Part shown: positions 22,701 through 32,397 of the stretch, piece by piece
Position numbering within the stretch: position 1 is the stretch's first letter
Layout of the letters: each line of letters begins with the position of its first letter
From: Agriotes lineatus
Taxonomy: Eukaryota; Arthropoda; Insecta; Coleoptera; Elateridae
DNA: 64,000 nucleotides
Assembly: GCA_940337035.1 (NCBI GenBank)
Contig: CALNHX010005825.1
Location: 1 to 64,000, forward strand
Direction: 5' to 3'
Notes under the pieces: generated by a model
Told to the model about the DNA's origin: nothing
What the model saw: only the letters and a program-made list of their open reading frames with translations
The model's database searches: none
Position numbers and translations under genes: made by a program

Positions 22701-23326
22701 TTAAGCCCAGTCTTTACCAACGTCTTCCCAAGCAGGATACCATGAGTGAGCTCCTTGTCATAATCGGGTTCAATCATGCGCACTAAGTTGCAACGGAGAT
22801 CGCCATCCAGGTATGGATCCACGACCCTCTCGGTTCGTCCAGGCAGAGTAACATCTTCCGCCAATACCACTCGTACTGCGATCTCTTCTCTTGGGTGTAG
22901 GGAAAGCTCCTCCCCACCCACGTGCAACACGCCGCGTCCCAGGTCCAAAGTGAACCCAGACTTATTCATGACATCCATTCCCAGGATGAACTCGTCTGCA
23001 ATGTCAGCAATCAGGACCCGATGCTTGAGGGTTTGATTCCCAATCTTCAATGTCAAATCCATTTCCCCATGTGTGGTCACTGCGCCTCCCGTGGCAGTGC
23101 GAAGACGTGTCCTTGTGGGCAGCAGCTGACCCTCGTCTCGTATTACGTCAGACCTGGCGATGGACTTCGTCGCTCCAGTATCCAACAGCAGAGACCGAAC
23201 TCTTCCATTTATTTTCCCATCAATGAAGAGACTATCAGGCTGGTGTTGCACGGACGACACATGTATGGGAATCTCCGGGGCATGGCAATCACGAGTCGAC
23301 TCTCGCCCCTTCTTGTCGACCCGCAT
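19739..23326 (-). pseudogene. pol: pol of element B (stop and frameshifts)
   Basis: The first frame (23326 to 21548) holds the protease LLLDTGATKS (Asp 49), a FILGMD partner motif, and RT with FCVDYRQLN, LDLKSGYWQV, MPFGLCNAP and YLDD at residues 464-467. A frameshift near 21610 and at least one more near 21430-21480 break the start of RNase H. RNase H (TDHATLRWLL) and the integrase HHCC finger are in the frame ending at 20603. A TAG at about 20600-20602 separates the finger from the catalytic core, which continues in the same frame and keeps the DDE residues (TIDIAGP, HSDQG, MVERMNR). It ends with the GPY/F-type tail (WEGPYTVV) and TAA at 19739-19741. The organisation resembles the 412/mdg1-like gypsy group. 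That placement is by eye. Confidence 0.9.
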
Positions 23327-23329
23327 TAG

Positions 23330-24544
23330 TTTTCCGACTGCTCGTCAGACACTCGGGCTACTTTCTTCGGACAGCGAGTCCTAAGATGACCCATCTCTCC
23401 GCAGCTCCAGCAACGGGGCCCCTTCTCCCTCGTCTCCTGCCTTATAAGTCGTCGCAACATGTCCTCCATGGATTCAGGCGCCATCTCTGTCGTGGCGACA
23501 CCGCGGACTCGACCATGTCATCTGGAGGCAGTCCTTGTCGCTTCAAATTCCAACGCATGGGCTAAGGCCTCTCCCAGTGTCCTATGGCGCCCCAGACGTA
23601 CCGCTTGCTGAGTATCGGCGTCTTTAATTCCATCTACGAATGTTTGGACGGCTAGCTGCTCCAGGAAGTCCTTCGGCGCCGATGGATACGCGAGCCGAAC
23701 CAATCGAGCAACATCGGCCTCCAGTTCTTGCAGAGTCTCTCCCGACTTCTGAATTCTGTTCTTCAACTGGGCACAATGCACATGCTGAAGATGACCATTG
23801 CCATAACGCCTTTCCAGACGATTCACCAATTGATAGAAGTCCCTCTGCTGATTTTCTGGAATCATTTGCAGAACATTCAGGGCATCCCCTCGCAATGTCA
23901 GAATCAATGCGGTCGCTTTGTCTGCCATTCCCCAACCATTAGTGACGGCTGCGGCTTCAAATTCAGGTATGTTGACCATGGCGTTTTCCCATCGTAAGAG
24001 GACAGTTTCATGTGCAAGCCAGACGTTGCGGGCCTCACTGGGGCAGTATCTTGGGACAGAGCAACCTGAGGGGCAGCAACTTGCGATAAGGTAGGCTGAT
24101 TCACTGCAAGAGGAGAAGAGAAGCCAGCAGATTCAAAGGGAGTTGGTTGGCCTTGGCCATTTCGTGACTTGGTAAATCGTTCCGCAGCTCCAGCGTGTCA
24201 CCCTGAACTCCGGCCATCTTTCTCTCCATTTCTTCCTGAATATCTCTGATATCCCCTGCCAACTCGTCATGGCTCGCTTTCAGTTTCTCCTTAAGTTCAT
24301 CCTTGAGGTTTTCTTGAGTAACTTTCAATTTTTCCTAAAGTTTTTGGACTACTTTTTCTTGCGCGGCTTTCAGCTCTTCCTTAAGTTCTTCTTGTGCTTT
24401 TTCTGCCTTGTCCTGACCAACTTGAATCTCTTTCTTAAGATCCTCTTGTGCTTTCTCTGCCTTGTCCTGGTCAACTTGCATCAGTTGCAAAAGTTGGCTT
24501 TATTGGGCTTCCATTTTGCTGCTTTGAGATCTCGTCAAATTCAT
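23330..24544 (-). pseudogene. gag: gag of element B (frameshifts and stops)
   Basis: A possible ATG at 24544 starts a charged, heptad-like coiled-coil region (repeats of QDKAEKAQE and LKEELKAAQE) with in-frame stops near 24500 and 24337. A further frame change near 24110 leads to HMKLSSYDGKTPWSTYL, and another near 23980 to the capsid-like part (ATALILTLRGDALNVLQ, then YQLVNRLERRYG, to 23518). A single CX2CX4HX4C knuckle (CWSCGEMGHLRTRC, about 23375-23416) precedes a stop just before the pol frame. The long coiled coil is the notable feature. Confidence 0.8.
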
Positions 24545-24649
24545 GCACAATACTTACTTCAATTTATTTATCTGACCGTCGTTTTATCGGCACTTGTTAA
24601 ATTATTTATTTATTTAATGTTTGTTCAATAATTTTTTTATAGCCCCTGG

Positions 24650-24672
24650 TATAACCCCACACCTGACGCCAC
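24650..24672 (-). other. Putative primer binding site of element B
   Basis: On the minus strand TGGCGTCAGGTGTGGGG starts one or two bases inside the 5' LTR, the expected position and TGG start for a tRNA primer site. I could not assign the tRNA. Confidence 0.6.
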
Positions 24673-25221
24673 TGTTACGTTTTTACGTTCGGGCTATTTA
24701 AAAATTATACGACGCTTCTTGTATTAAACATTTATTTACAACTATTAATTATTATTATTTACAAACACACGAATTAACAAGGCAGAACACAAATTACTTA
24801 AACTAACGAAGTACAGGCACTATTTCTAACAACGATACATTTATTTATTTATATGCGCTGGATCAAACATCAATTATTTATTTGGTTATTTACGACTTAA
24901 ACACTAACGATTTATATGGTTATTTATCTGTTATTTATTTCACTAGGGTTCGTTTATATCACGCGCGCTTCGAGTCTAAAGTGAACTGATGAGAACTCCG
25001 GCGGCCGTGTATTTATATTCGGGTAATTTCCTTCGAGATCTATCTAGACTTCGCTCGACCTTTCTGCCGCATGGCGCATCCATCGCAGCCGGCTCCGAGG
25101 GCGCTGACGTCACGCGTCTGCACCTTGGGTCCAAGGTTGCAAGGTCGTTTCTCGAGGTTCCAGAACAATCGGGGCACTGTTTCATAATTCCGGGGAAATG
25201 ACCGGCAGCAGGATTGTTACA
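24673..25221 (-). repeat. 5' LTR of element B
   Basis: The right-hand copy of the LTR, 5' because the genes read on the minus strand. About 549 bases, with a few indels relative to 18527-19066. Confidence 0.93.
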
Positions 25222-25336
25222 ATATATTGTAGTCGAAAGTGTTGAAATTGTTGGAAAAAGTCGCGGCTTTTTTGGAGCGTTTGTCCAGTAATATTCTTAT
25301 AAGCTCGGTCGGCAGCGGGTGGTGCCTACATTTTTT

Positions 25337-25488
25337 TAATAGTTATTTAACCAACAAGTGTGTTAATGCAAGCGATTAATAATCGAAACTGTTTAAAGCA
25401 CAAACGAGCGATAGCGAGTGAGTGCCTTTAATAGTTGAGATTATTAATCGCCCATTAACAAACGAGTTGATTACAAAATTTTTTCGTT
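25337..25488 (-). repeat. Hairpin element copy 4
   Basis: The left end AATAGTTATTTAACCAACAAG and right end GTTGATTACAAAATTTTTTC match the inverted family ends. The arms TGTTAATGCAAGCGATTAAT and ATTAATCGCCCATTAACA, then TTTAAAGCAC and GTGCCTTTAA, pair around the centre GAGCGATAGCGAG. The arms are unrelated to those of other copies. Confidence 0.68.
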
Positions 25489-25651
25489 GACCACAAAATC
25501 TTTTTTTGTGGTGAAAAAAATTGTAAAATTGCAGTATTACTAATTTTCTTGTGAATATTAATATAAAATAATTATATGAAGTACTCTAATTTGATTAATA
25601 CAACTATCCTCCATGCAAAATATCATCAAAACGTCAAAATCACAAAAACAT

Positions 25652-25800
25652 TTAATTAATGAAAAAGAGTGTATTAATCAAAAACAGTGTATTAATGGCT
25701 CTATTAATACATCCTTTTTTAAAAAACAGTTAATTAATGAAAAAGAGTGTATTAATCAAAAACAGTGTATTAATGACATCTATTAATGCATCCTTTTTTA
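25652..25800. repeat. 78-bp tandem duplication
   Basis: The unit beginning TTAATTAATGAAAAAGAGTG at 25652 is repeated at 25730 with few changes. Noncoding and AT-rich. Confidence 0.85.
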
Positions 25801-26573
25801 GGAAAAATAATTCATTAATATTGAAATTAATAAGCGGTCAACGAAAAATACATTTACGTTTTTGTTATCTGTTTCCATATATTTTCTCAGGAGAATTTGG
25901 CTATAGTAGTGAAGTGATTTTCTCTTTCCAATGTCTATTTATAAAGATGTATTGTATCTGAGCAAATCTTTATGGTAAAGCAACATTTTAATAATGAGGA
26001 TGGACAAAGAGTTATCTACTTTATTCACTAGCGAATAAAGTAGTTAATAATCCATAGCAACTTACAAAATACAAATATGTTACCGTGGAAACTGGTACAC
26101 AACCAAGTAGTATGGTTACATATTTAAAATTACATATTTATTAAATTTTAAAACTTATTTATACAATTAATTGTAGGTATTGGAAAAAGTTTTATATGCT
26201 ACACGTGAATAAAGAGATTTTATCCATTCGGGGAAATTATCTCACTCGTGAGAAATTGTATCGCTCGTGCTGGGGCACTCGCGATTCAAAATTCTCACTC
26301 GCAAATAATGATGCATTTCTCTCACTTATAATATAATCTACTATTATCTACGACAGTATAAAATTGACTTTTAGTTGGCAGTTTTAAGTTTGTAAAACGA
26401 CTGTTTAATAACATGTTTTCATTAGTTTACGTCGTCAGCAGCAACGTGTTTAAAAGATTTCATTCGGCACGTCGTCAGTAGCAACGGTTCTAAAATTTTT
26501 AACCACGCAAAATTACGACCGTTTGCAATTTACATTTAATTTTTTTTTAATTTACCGTGTTTTGTAGATTCTA
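25800..26573. other. AT-rich region with small palindromes
   Basis: No gene recognised. Two small hairpins with CG-containing centres occur: CTACTTTATTCACTAGCGAATAAAGTAG (26014-26041) and GAGAAATTGTATCGC...GCGATTCAAAATTCTC (about 26241-26303). Confidence 0.45.
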
Positions 26574-27019
26574 TCGTAGATAAAATATTGTACGATACAC
26601 ATGCGTAAAACACCTTTAGTCTATATATGTAATACTTACTATATTGCTAGCGGCTATGAGTGGGAAACTCACCAAGGAAGTGAGACAGACAACCAACTCT
26701 TCAATGTATAATGGTGAGCTGTGTGCAAGCGCGGCGGCGTCGTCCGCCCAATGGGGAAGTGGTCAAGTTTGAAATTCGCTTCCAAAGGCGGAGTTCGAAT
26801 TCTCACGCATGCGCACGAGACGCGTTATACTCTATGTGAAACTATGTCGGCGCCGTAATGTTTTCGGGCGTTCGGAGGCCCTACTAGCAATATATGTATA
26901 ATACATATATGCTTTAGTCACTCGCGGGGCTTAATACGCTCGCTCACTCGGGATTTAACTCTGCCCCACTCGTGACAAAAGACTAGCTTTACGCACTTGT
27001 ATCGTAAATGACTATTATT
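26574..27019 (+). repeat. Hairpin element copy 5, interrupted by an insertion
   Basis: The left end CGTAGATAAAATATTGTACG and right end CACTTGTATCGTAAATGACTATT fit the family. The palindromic core (ATGCGTAAAAC...CTTTAGTC against GACTAGCTTTACGCA, with CGCTCGCTCACTCGGG) is split by the 26640-26894 insertion. Confidence 0.55.
26640..26894. mobile_element. 255-bp TIR element with tRNA-like segment
   Basis: Inverted ends TATATTGCTAG and CTAGCAATATA bound a GC-richer insert inside the hairpin element. Internally AAGTGGTCAAG and, about 40 bases on, AGTTCGAATTC resemble tRNA A- and B-box regions. This suggests a tRNA-derived segment or only chance similarity. No open frame. Confidence 0.4.
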
Positions 27020-27454
27020 GTGGTTTTTGTAAATAAAAAAAAACATAGGAAATAACACAGTGTACTTTGGTAACTAACGATATCATTGTGTTAAACTGTC
27101 GTGTCAAGTTTTTTGGATATATTAAGTTCAAATTTTAATTAGGAAAAACCTCAATAATTGTATGAGTTGGAAAATGCCATTTTTGTATTAAGTGCGCAAA
27201 ATGAATGATTTTAGAACTTGATAGTGTTACTCTTTTGACGAGGCGATAGCCGGGTCTAAGAGATATTGAGGAATTTGTGAAAACACATTTACCTCTTTTA
27301 CCCCCTTAGGGGTAAATTTTTCAAAATTCACCCCCAACACATATTTGCACCTTTAGAGGCTGATTAGAGCAAAATCCTGAAATACGTTTCTAAGCATTTG
27401 CATTGAAAATCTTTGCAATTAAACACCAGGTGTAAGAGACATTAAGGAATTCGT
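27020..27454. other. No gene recognised
   Basis: Contains a small CCCCCTTAGGGGT palindrome in a TTTTACCCCCTTAGGGG context (about 27297-27315). A related CCCCCTTTCGCCC stretch occurs at about 27813. Probably part of an old interspersed repeat. Confidence 0.35.
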
Positions 27455-27598
27455 AAATAGCTATTTAAGTAACAAGGAATGTAAGGACCTATTAACATTT
27501 GAGGTAGGCAAGTACAAGCCAAGACGAAGTCGCGGCTTGTTGCCTGCCGAAAATGTTAATAGGCGATACATTCCGAGTTATCTTATTATATTTTTCCC
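27455..27598 (-). repeat. Hairpin element copy 6
   Basis: The left end AAATAGCTATTTAAGTAACAAG and right end GTTATCTTATTATATTTTTCC fit the inverted family ends. The arms GGAATGTAAGGACCTATTAACATTT and AAATGTTAATAGGCGATACATTCC enclose GGTAGGCAAG...CTTGTTGCCTGCC with the centre AGACGAAGTCGCGG. The arms differ from all other copies. Confidence 0.65.
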
Positions 27599-27899
27599 TC
27601 TGCTTATCGAAACTTTCCTAGATTTTTGAAAAAATCGCAGATAATATTATCTGCCGCTTGACAATAAAGTGACAGTTTAGCATCATCAATCCCGCAGTAT
27701 AATGCCATATTTTACTGTCGTTTGAAGAAAAATATAATCACCGACTTACACGTTTTGTTACTAAGGCTGTATCACTGACTTACATGATCAGCAGCGGGAA
27801 AAATCCATTTTACCCCCTTTCGCCCTCTTATAGGGTTGAATTTCAAAAAATTCCTTCTTAGCACTACCTTACGTAACAAATTGAACCTTCCACCCAAAT

Positions 27900-28900
27900 T
27901 TAAAGTTCCTAACGCATACAATGCCCATAAACTGTATTGTAATTCATTTGATTACTTATGTTCACATTTTTCGCCACCAATCTGTATACAGATAACTAGC
28001 AATTTAACCAATTCTGTCATTTCAACCCAACGTGCCTTCTGCGAGAGAACATTAGAGGTATTAAAATTCCGACGGAAAACTCAAAGGGTTGAAATTCAGA
28101 ATACGTCATAGACATTACAAGACACATTCCGATACCTACAATAGCTAATTATCGTTTCTTTTACTAAGCGGGTTCAAATTTATATTCCTGAACAAACGCG
28201 GTTGCTGTCGCATAGTGTACAGGTTGGGGAAATTTCGATGTTTTCATATGGAATCTCGATAGGTATAGGAGATTTGGAAAAATGGACGCCCATCCTCGAT
28301 CTTTTTTCGAGAACAAACTTAATGGTGGAAACCAAAATGGGCTCCGGCTTTTGTTTTCGAGATAAAAACAAAAATTGAATTTAATCGATTTTTCGTTTTG
28401 TGACCATATCTCGCTTATTTATAAAAATAGATAAAAGTAATTTGACGTTCTTCTGGCATTTTTTCGATACGAATGCAGTGGGTAGTCAGTTATTTAAAAA
28501 AAGTTTTGAAATTCGAGTTATACCATAAAGTTGCATTTTTGTATATGGAACCCATAGTTGTATGTGGTATCATGAGTAAGAGGATTTTTTCCCATTCCAG
28601 TGATATATATATATCATAATATACAGATTGGTGGAGGAAAATGTGAACATAAGTAATCAAATATGTGCGAATACAGTTTATGGTTTTTGTATGCGGTAGC
28701 CATAAACAGACCTACATGCGATTAACATCTAGCATGCGCAGAATTAAAAGGTTTTGTTTTTAGAAAACACTGAATTCTAGGATACTAGATTTTAAATCAT
28801 ATATGTCTACTTCTGTCTAACGCATACAAAGCCCATAAACTGTATTCTCGCTCAATGGACTGCCTATGTTTACATTATCCACCACCAATCTCTATATTCT
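27900..28900. repeat. Interspersed repeat fragments (CCCATAAACTGTATT family)
   Basis: A block with AACGCATACAATGCCCATAAACTGTATT and CACCAATCTGTATA at about 27910-27990 appears inverted at about 28620-28700 and direct at about 28818-28900. A shorter piece with CACATTATCCACCACCAATCTC lies at 56635-56660. Function unknown; no coding signal. Confidence 0.6.
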
Positions 28901-29975
28901 AACATATACCGTCCCTCATAAATTTGTAACACATGGATTTTTTTATCATCCATTTATCAGAAAGTTTTATTTCTGATACAAGTTTCTACATCTCAAACTA
29001 AAAATGCACTTGCCAAAATGTAAATATATTTTTTCGTATATTTGGGAGGTTCAAAAATATGAAAATGGTTCAAGAATAAAGTACCCTTATTTTTCAAAAT
29101 AGACAAAAATGTTATTTAAAGAAGAATTAAAAGTAGGTGTCAAATATAAAGTCACAGTTACTTGCTTTGAAAACAATTTTTTCTGGTTTCTCCTATTTTT
29201 TCTTACCACCCTGTGTATTACCAAATGAAATACTTCAAAGTTAACTTATCAGCGGATACGATTAACGTGTACTGTCAAACCTGAGTTTCCCCTCACTTAA
29301 CAACCAAGATATTACGTGATTCGAAATTAGTACTAACAAATTAAATTTTTGTGCCAAATTTTTAAATAATTTAATAACAAACGGACCAAATAACAATTTA
29401 AAATCAATTATAATTTTTAATAGGTATGTTATAACAAATACTTCCAATTAACACTTTTGTGTATTTTGAAAAATAAGGGTATTTATTTTTCAATCATTTT
29501 CATATTTTCGAACCTCCCTCGTATATGAGGTAGGATATTTAAATTTTTGGAAATGCATTTTTAATTTGAGAAGCTGCAGAGGTTTTAATGGACAATAAAA
29601 TGTTCTGATAAATGGATGTATGAAGGACAATATAATATTATAAGCAACAATCAAACGTGATTAATTCTGTCAATCAAATGGTGCTATTCTAACAACGCAA
29701 ACACTTTGTTTAATCACTTATATTATAAATGGCTCAAGTCTTCAACTAGAAAACGACGAAATATTAAAAATTGTGAATTGTTACTATAAAGTAGGGAAAA
29801 CTAATAAATCGATCCCATGCGACATTTGTCACTGAAATGGGAAAAAAATCCTCTTTCTCATAATGCCACAGCTAACTATGTGTTCCATATAAAAAATACA
29901 ACTTTATGTTATAATGCGAATTTAGAAACTATTTTTGGACAACACACTATGCCACTGAATTATTATCAAAAATAA
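28465..29975. mobile_element. Long-TIR element, nested
   Basis: 28490-28605 (ACCATAAAGTTGCATTTTTG ... GAGGATTTTTTCCCATT) recurs inverted at about 29825-29945. The interior holds a further long-TIR element at 28909-29635 and repeat fragments. No transposase recognised. Confidence 0.6.
28909..29635. mobile_element. Long-TIR non-autonomous element (GGGAGGTTC family)
   Basis: Inverted ends of about 180 bases share CCATTTATCAGAA, CACTTGCCAAAATG, GGGAGGTTCAAAAATATGAA and ACCCTTATTTTTCAAAATA. The same modules form the ends of 38346-39501. A minus-strand frame inside (29262-29447) has no domain. Confidence 0.68.
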
Positions 29976-30094
29976 ATAATATTAATACCACTTACTTATG
30001 GGAACTTGAAAATTTTGCTACCTCACCCTAAAAGTTTATTATTATTCATTTTAGATACACATTTTTCTTACTTTCTGTGGCGCCTGGGCGATGT

Positions 30095-30710
30095 GAACAA
30101 AATCAAAGTTAGGCGTTGTGACCAAAATCAAACTTGGGCGTTATGACCAAGTTGGGCGTTGTGACGAGAACCAAAAGTGGGCGTTGTGACAAAGTTGGGC
30201 GTTCTGATCAAAATCTATATTGGGCGTTGTGACCAAGTTGGGCGTTCTGACCAAAATCTAAATTGGGCGTTGTGACCAAGTTGGGCATTGTGACCAAAAT
30301 CGGAGTTGGGCATTATGACCAAAACGGTGGTTTAAGTGGCGTCGATAGCTCTCTCCTATAACAGGCGTCGGTGGGCGTTGTGACCAAGTTGGACGTTGTG
30401 ACCAATATCGTTTTTGGGCGTTATGACCAAGTTGGGCGTTGTGACCAAAATCAAAATTGGGCGTTGTGACCAAGTTGGGCATTGTGACCAGAATCGAAGT
30501 TGGGCGTTATGACCAAATTCTGAGTTTGGGTTTGTGACCAGTGGGCGTTGTGTCCAGGCCCCCTGCATGCGCCGTGCATCTTTAATTTTGCTGTGCCGTA
30601 TTGAGTGGAATTAAGTACATAAGGAAACATAGAAGTCACAATTCATACGGCGCCGTATTAAGCCGTTCCGTTGATTCGTCATAAGGCGCCGGATTTGGTG
30701 GAATGTTAGC
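30095..30710 (-). repeat. Dispersed repeat block with GGGCGTTGTGACC array (copy B)
   Basis: An inverted counterpart of 14325-15395: an array of GTTGGGCGTTGTGACCA units at 30100-30560, the same interruption (GGCGTCGATAGCTCTCTCC, 30331-30349), and the edge CCGGATTTGGTGGAATGTTAGCT ending at 30711. The segment between array and edge is about 150 bases here and about 500 in copy A. Confidence 0.75.
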
Positions 30711-30711
30711 T

Positions 30712-31149
30712 TTATCCAGAAACATTTGGAATGGATTATAAAAGGTGTGTCCTAGTGAAGTTTCAGAACGCACACCTTCCAAGTCGTTTTTCTAGCGATG
30801 GTTCGGAACGCACTTATTTAGTTCGTTCTCTAAATCTGGTTACAGTGGCTTTATACAAGACAGTGTGGCCATAGGGATGTCTTCGCCGCTATTGGTCGAC
30901 GCGAATATCCGCCATTAACAGGCAAAATATTTAGTTACTTCTAAGTTGTTCTCAAAGAGGTTGGTAGAACCTGTTCATTTGGTTATGGAAGAAAATAAAA
31001 CCTTTCAAATTTGACAATTGTAAATTGTCAGTGTCAAATAATTCATTAGCGTCGCAAGCGGGTGAAATTTTAACATATATTGCCCTGAAAAACTAATATT
31101 CTGCACAGTATTTAAATGTGACAATCTAGAATTGTGCTATTGTTGAAGG
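30712..31149. other. No gene recognised
   Basis: Two GGTGTG-type words (AGGTGTGTCC and AACGCACACCTT) form a loose inverted pair near 30745-30780. Nothing else seen. Confidence 0.35.
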
Positions 31150-31910
31150 TAATAGCACAAGATGCGTTCGACTTGGAATGTATGATAAAGAGATTACATC
31201 AGTGCTACGATGAATGGGGCTTTAGCATAAGTTTAGAGAAAACAGAGTACCTATTTAGTAATCAACTCGGAAGCACAATATAAAGTCTTAATAAATGAAG
31301 ATGTCGCAGTAAGATAAGTAGAAAGGTTTAAATACCTCGGTGCTACAATACAATCGATGAAAAAGGTTTGGGAACAGAAGAGGTCAAAACTCGAATAGTA
31401 CAAAGTAAGAAGATAATGGGATGCTTGAAATCAATTTGATGGGACAATACTATCTCTAACAAAAACAAAAAAAGAATAGGTGAAGTAATGGTAGAGTCGA
31501 TGCTATGTTATGGCAGTGATGTATGGACTGTAACAGCGGAAATGAAGCGAAGACTAGACACAATTCAAATGGACGAAAAAGCGGAAAGGTATCGAAACGA
31601 GATAGAGTGACGAACGAGGAAATAAGACGCAGAATGGAGACACCAGAATGAGTTGTGGACAGAACTGAACGGAAAGCGTTAAACTGGTTTAGTCATCTGA
31701 TGAGAATGGAGGAGACGACGTGGCCTATGAAGATCTTTAACTGGTCGCCGCCGGGAAAGAAAAAAAGAGGTAGACCACACAAACCGTGGAATGAGGGTAT
31801 TCGGAGAGCCACGGAGGAGAGGAACCTGGAAGAAGACCAAGCACAAGACAGGGAGGTTTGTAGACAGGGAACAGGAAGACGGCATTTAGCTGTATTGTAA
31901 ACTACCATAA
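31150..31910 (+). pseudogene. RTE-type LINE reverse transcriptase, 3' fragment
   Basis: With frame changes and stops, the plus strand encodes the end of an RTE-like RT and its C-terminal tail. Recognisable pieces are NLEKTEYLF-type, ERFKYLGATIQ, GTEEVKTRIVQSKKIMGCLKS, MVESMLCYGSDVWTVTAEMK, and an open frame 31655-31900 with LNWFSHLMRMEETTWPMKI, PPGKKKRGRPHKPWNEGIR and EERNLEEDQAQDREV. The catalytic FADD region is absent, so the copy is 5' truncated as usual for LINEs. Confidence 0.85.
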
Positions 31911-32134
31911 CTGAAACCGCTTGTAAACTTCATGCAACACCTTAAAGCACAACGAACGAACGCCAATGGAAAATGTCAATGTCCAAACATAACACTGTAC
32001 GTGTAGCTAACATCAACTAGTTAAAGTAACTAGCGCCAAAATAATGACCACTCAAAAACGTTCGATTATTTCTAAAGGCACTGTATATCTCGACGCTCAA
32101 ATTTGCCTGATATAGTGACCTTAAATCTGGTTAA

Positions 32135-32393
32135 GGTCACTATATCAATAAGGTACCGCCATTCCATTCCTCGCTTGAGAATGTGAGAAAATTGTGAGAT
32201 AAGGATAACAAATACAAATTTCCCAAGTGCAATAGGGAAGACACTAGTTTTTGGGGATTTTATTTTTGGTGTAATGGCACTTGTAAAGTGAGGAATCTGT
32301 TAGGTTGTGTTTTTATCCCCAGTTGGAGAAAATTGTGCGACAAGGATAGATATAAAAAATCACTAATGGCGGTACCTTATTGATATAGTGACC
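32135..32393. mobile_element. 259-bp foldback element with TTAA flanks
   Basis: Inverted ends of about 28 bases (GGTCACTATATCAATAAGGT and its complement) are each bordered by TTAA (32131-32134 and 32394-32397), as for piggyBac-type targets. A third copy of the terminus (GATATAGTGACCTTAAATC) sits just upstream at 32109-32127. No open frame. Confidence 0.7.
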
Positions 32394-32397
32394 TTAA

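Larger units (their letters stand above)
18527..25221 (-). mobile_element. Element B: Ty3/gypsy retrotransposon with extra 3' gene
   Basis: LTRs at 18527-19066 and 24673-25221 run TGTAAC...GTAACA on the minus strand and are flanked by ATAT (18523-18526 and 25222-25225), the 4-bp duplication usual for gypsy-type integrases. The internal order, minus strand, is primer site, gag, pol, macrodomain/CCCH gene, purine tract. The right LTR has about 9 extra bases, mostly CTGCACCTTGGGT near 25119. All genes carry stops or frameshifts, so it is an old copy. Confidence 0.93.

Noticed and set aside
19799..24631. Plus-strand frames of 60-140 codons in element B
   Set aside because: They are opposite to gag and pol, which carry all the recognisable domains.
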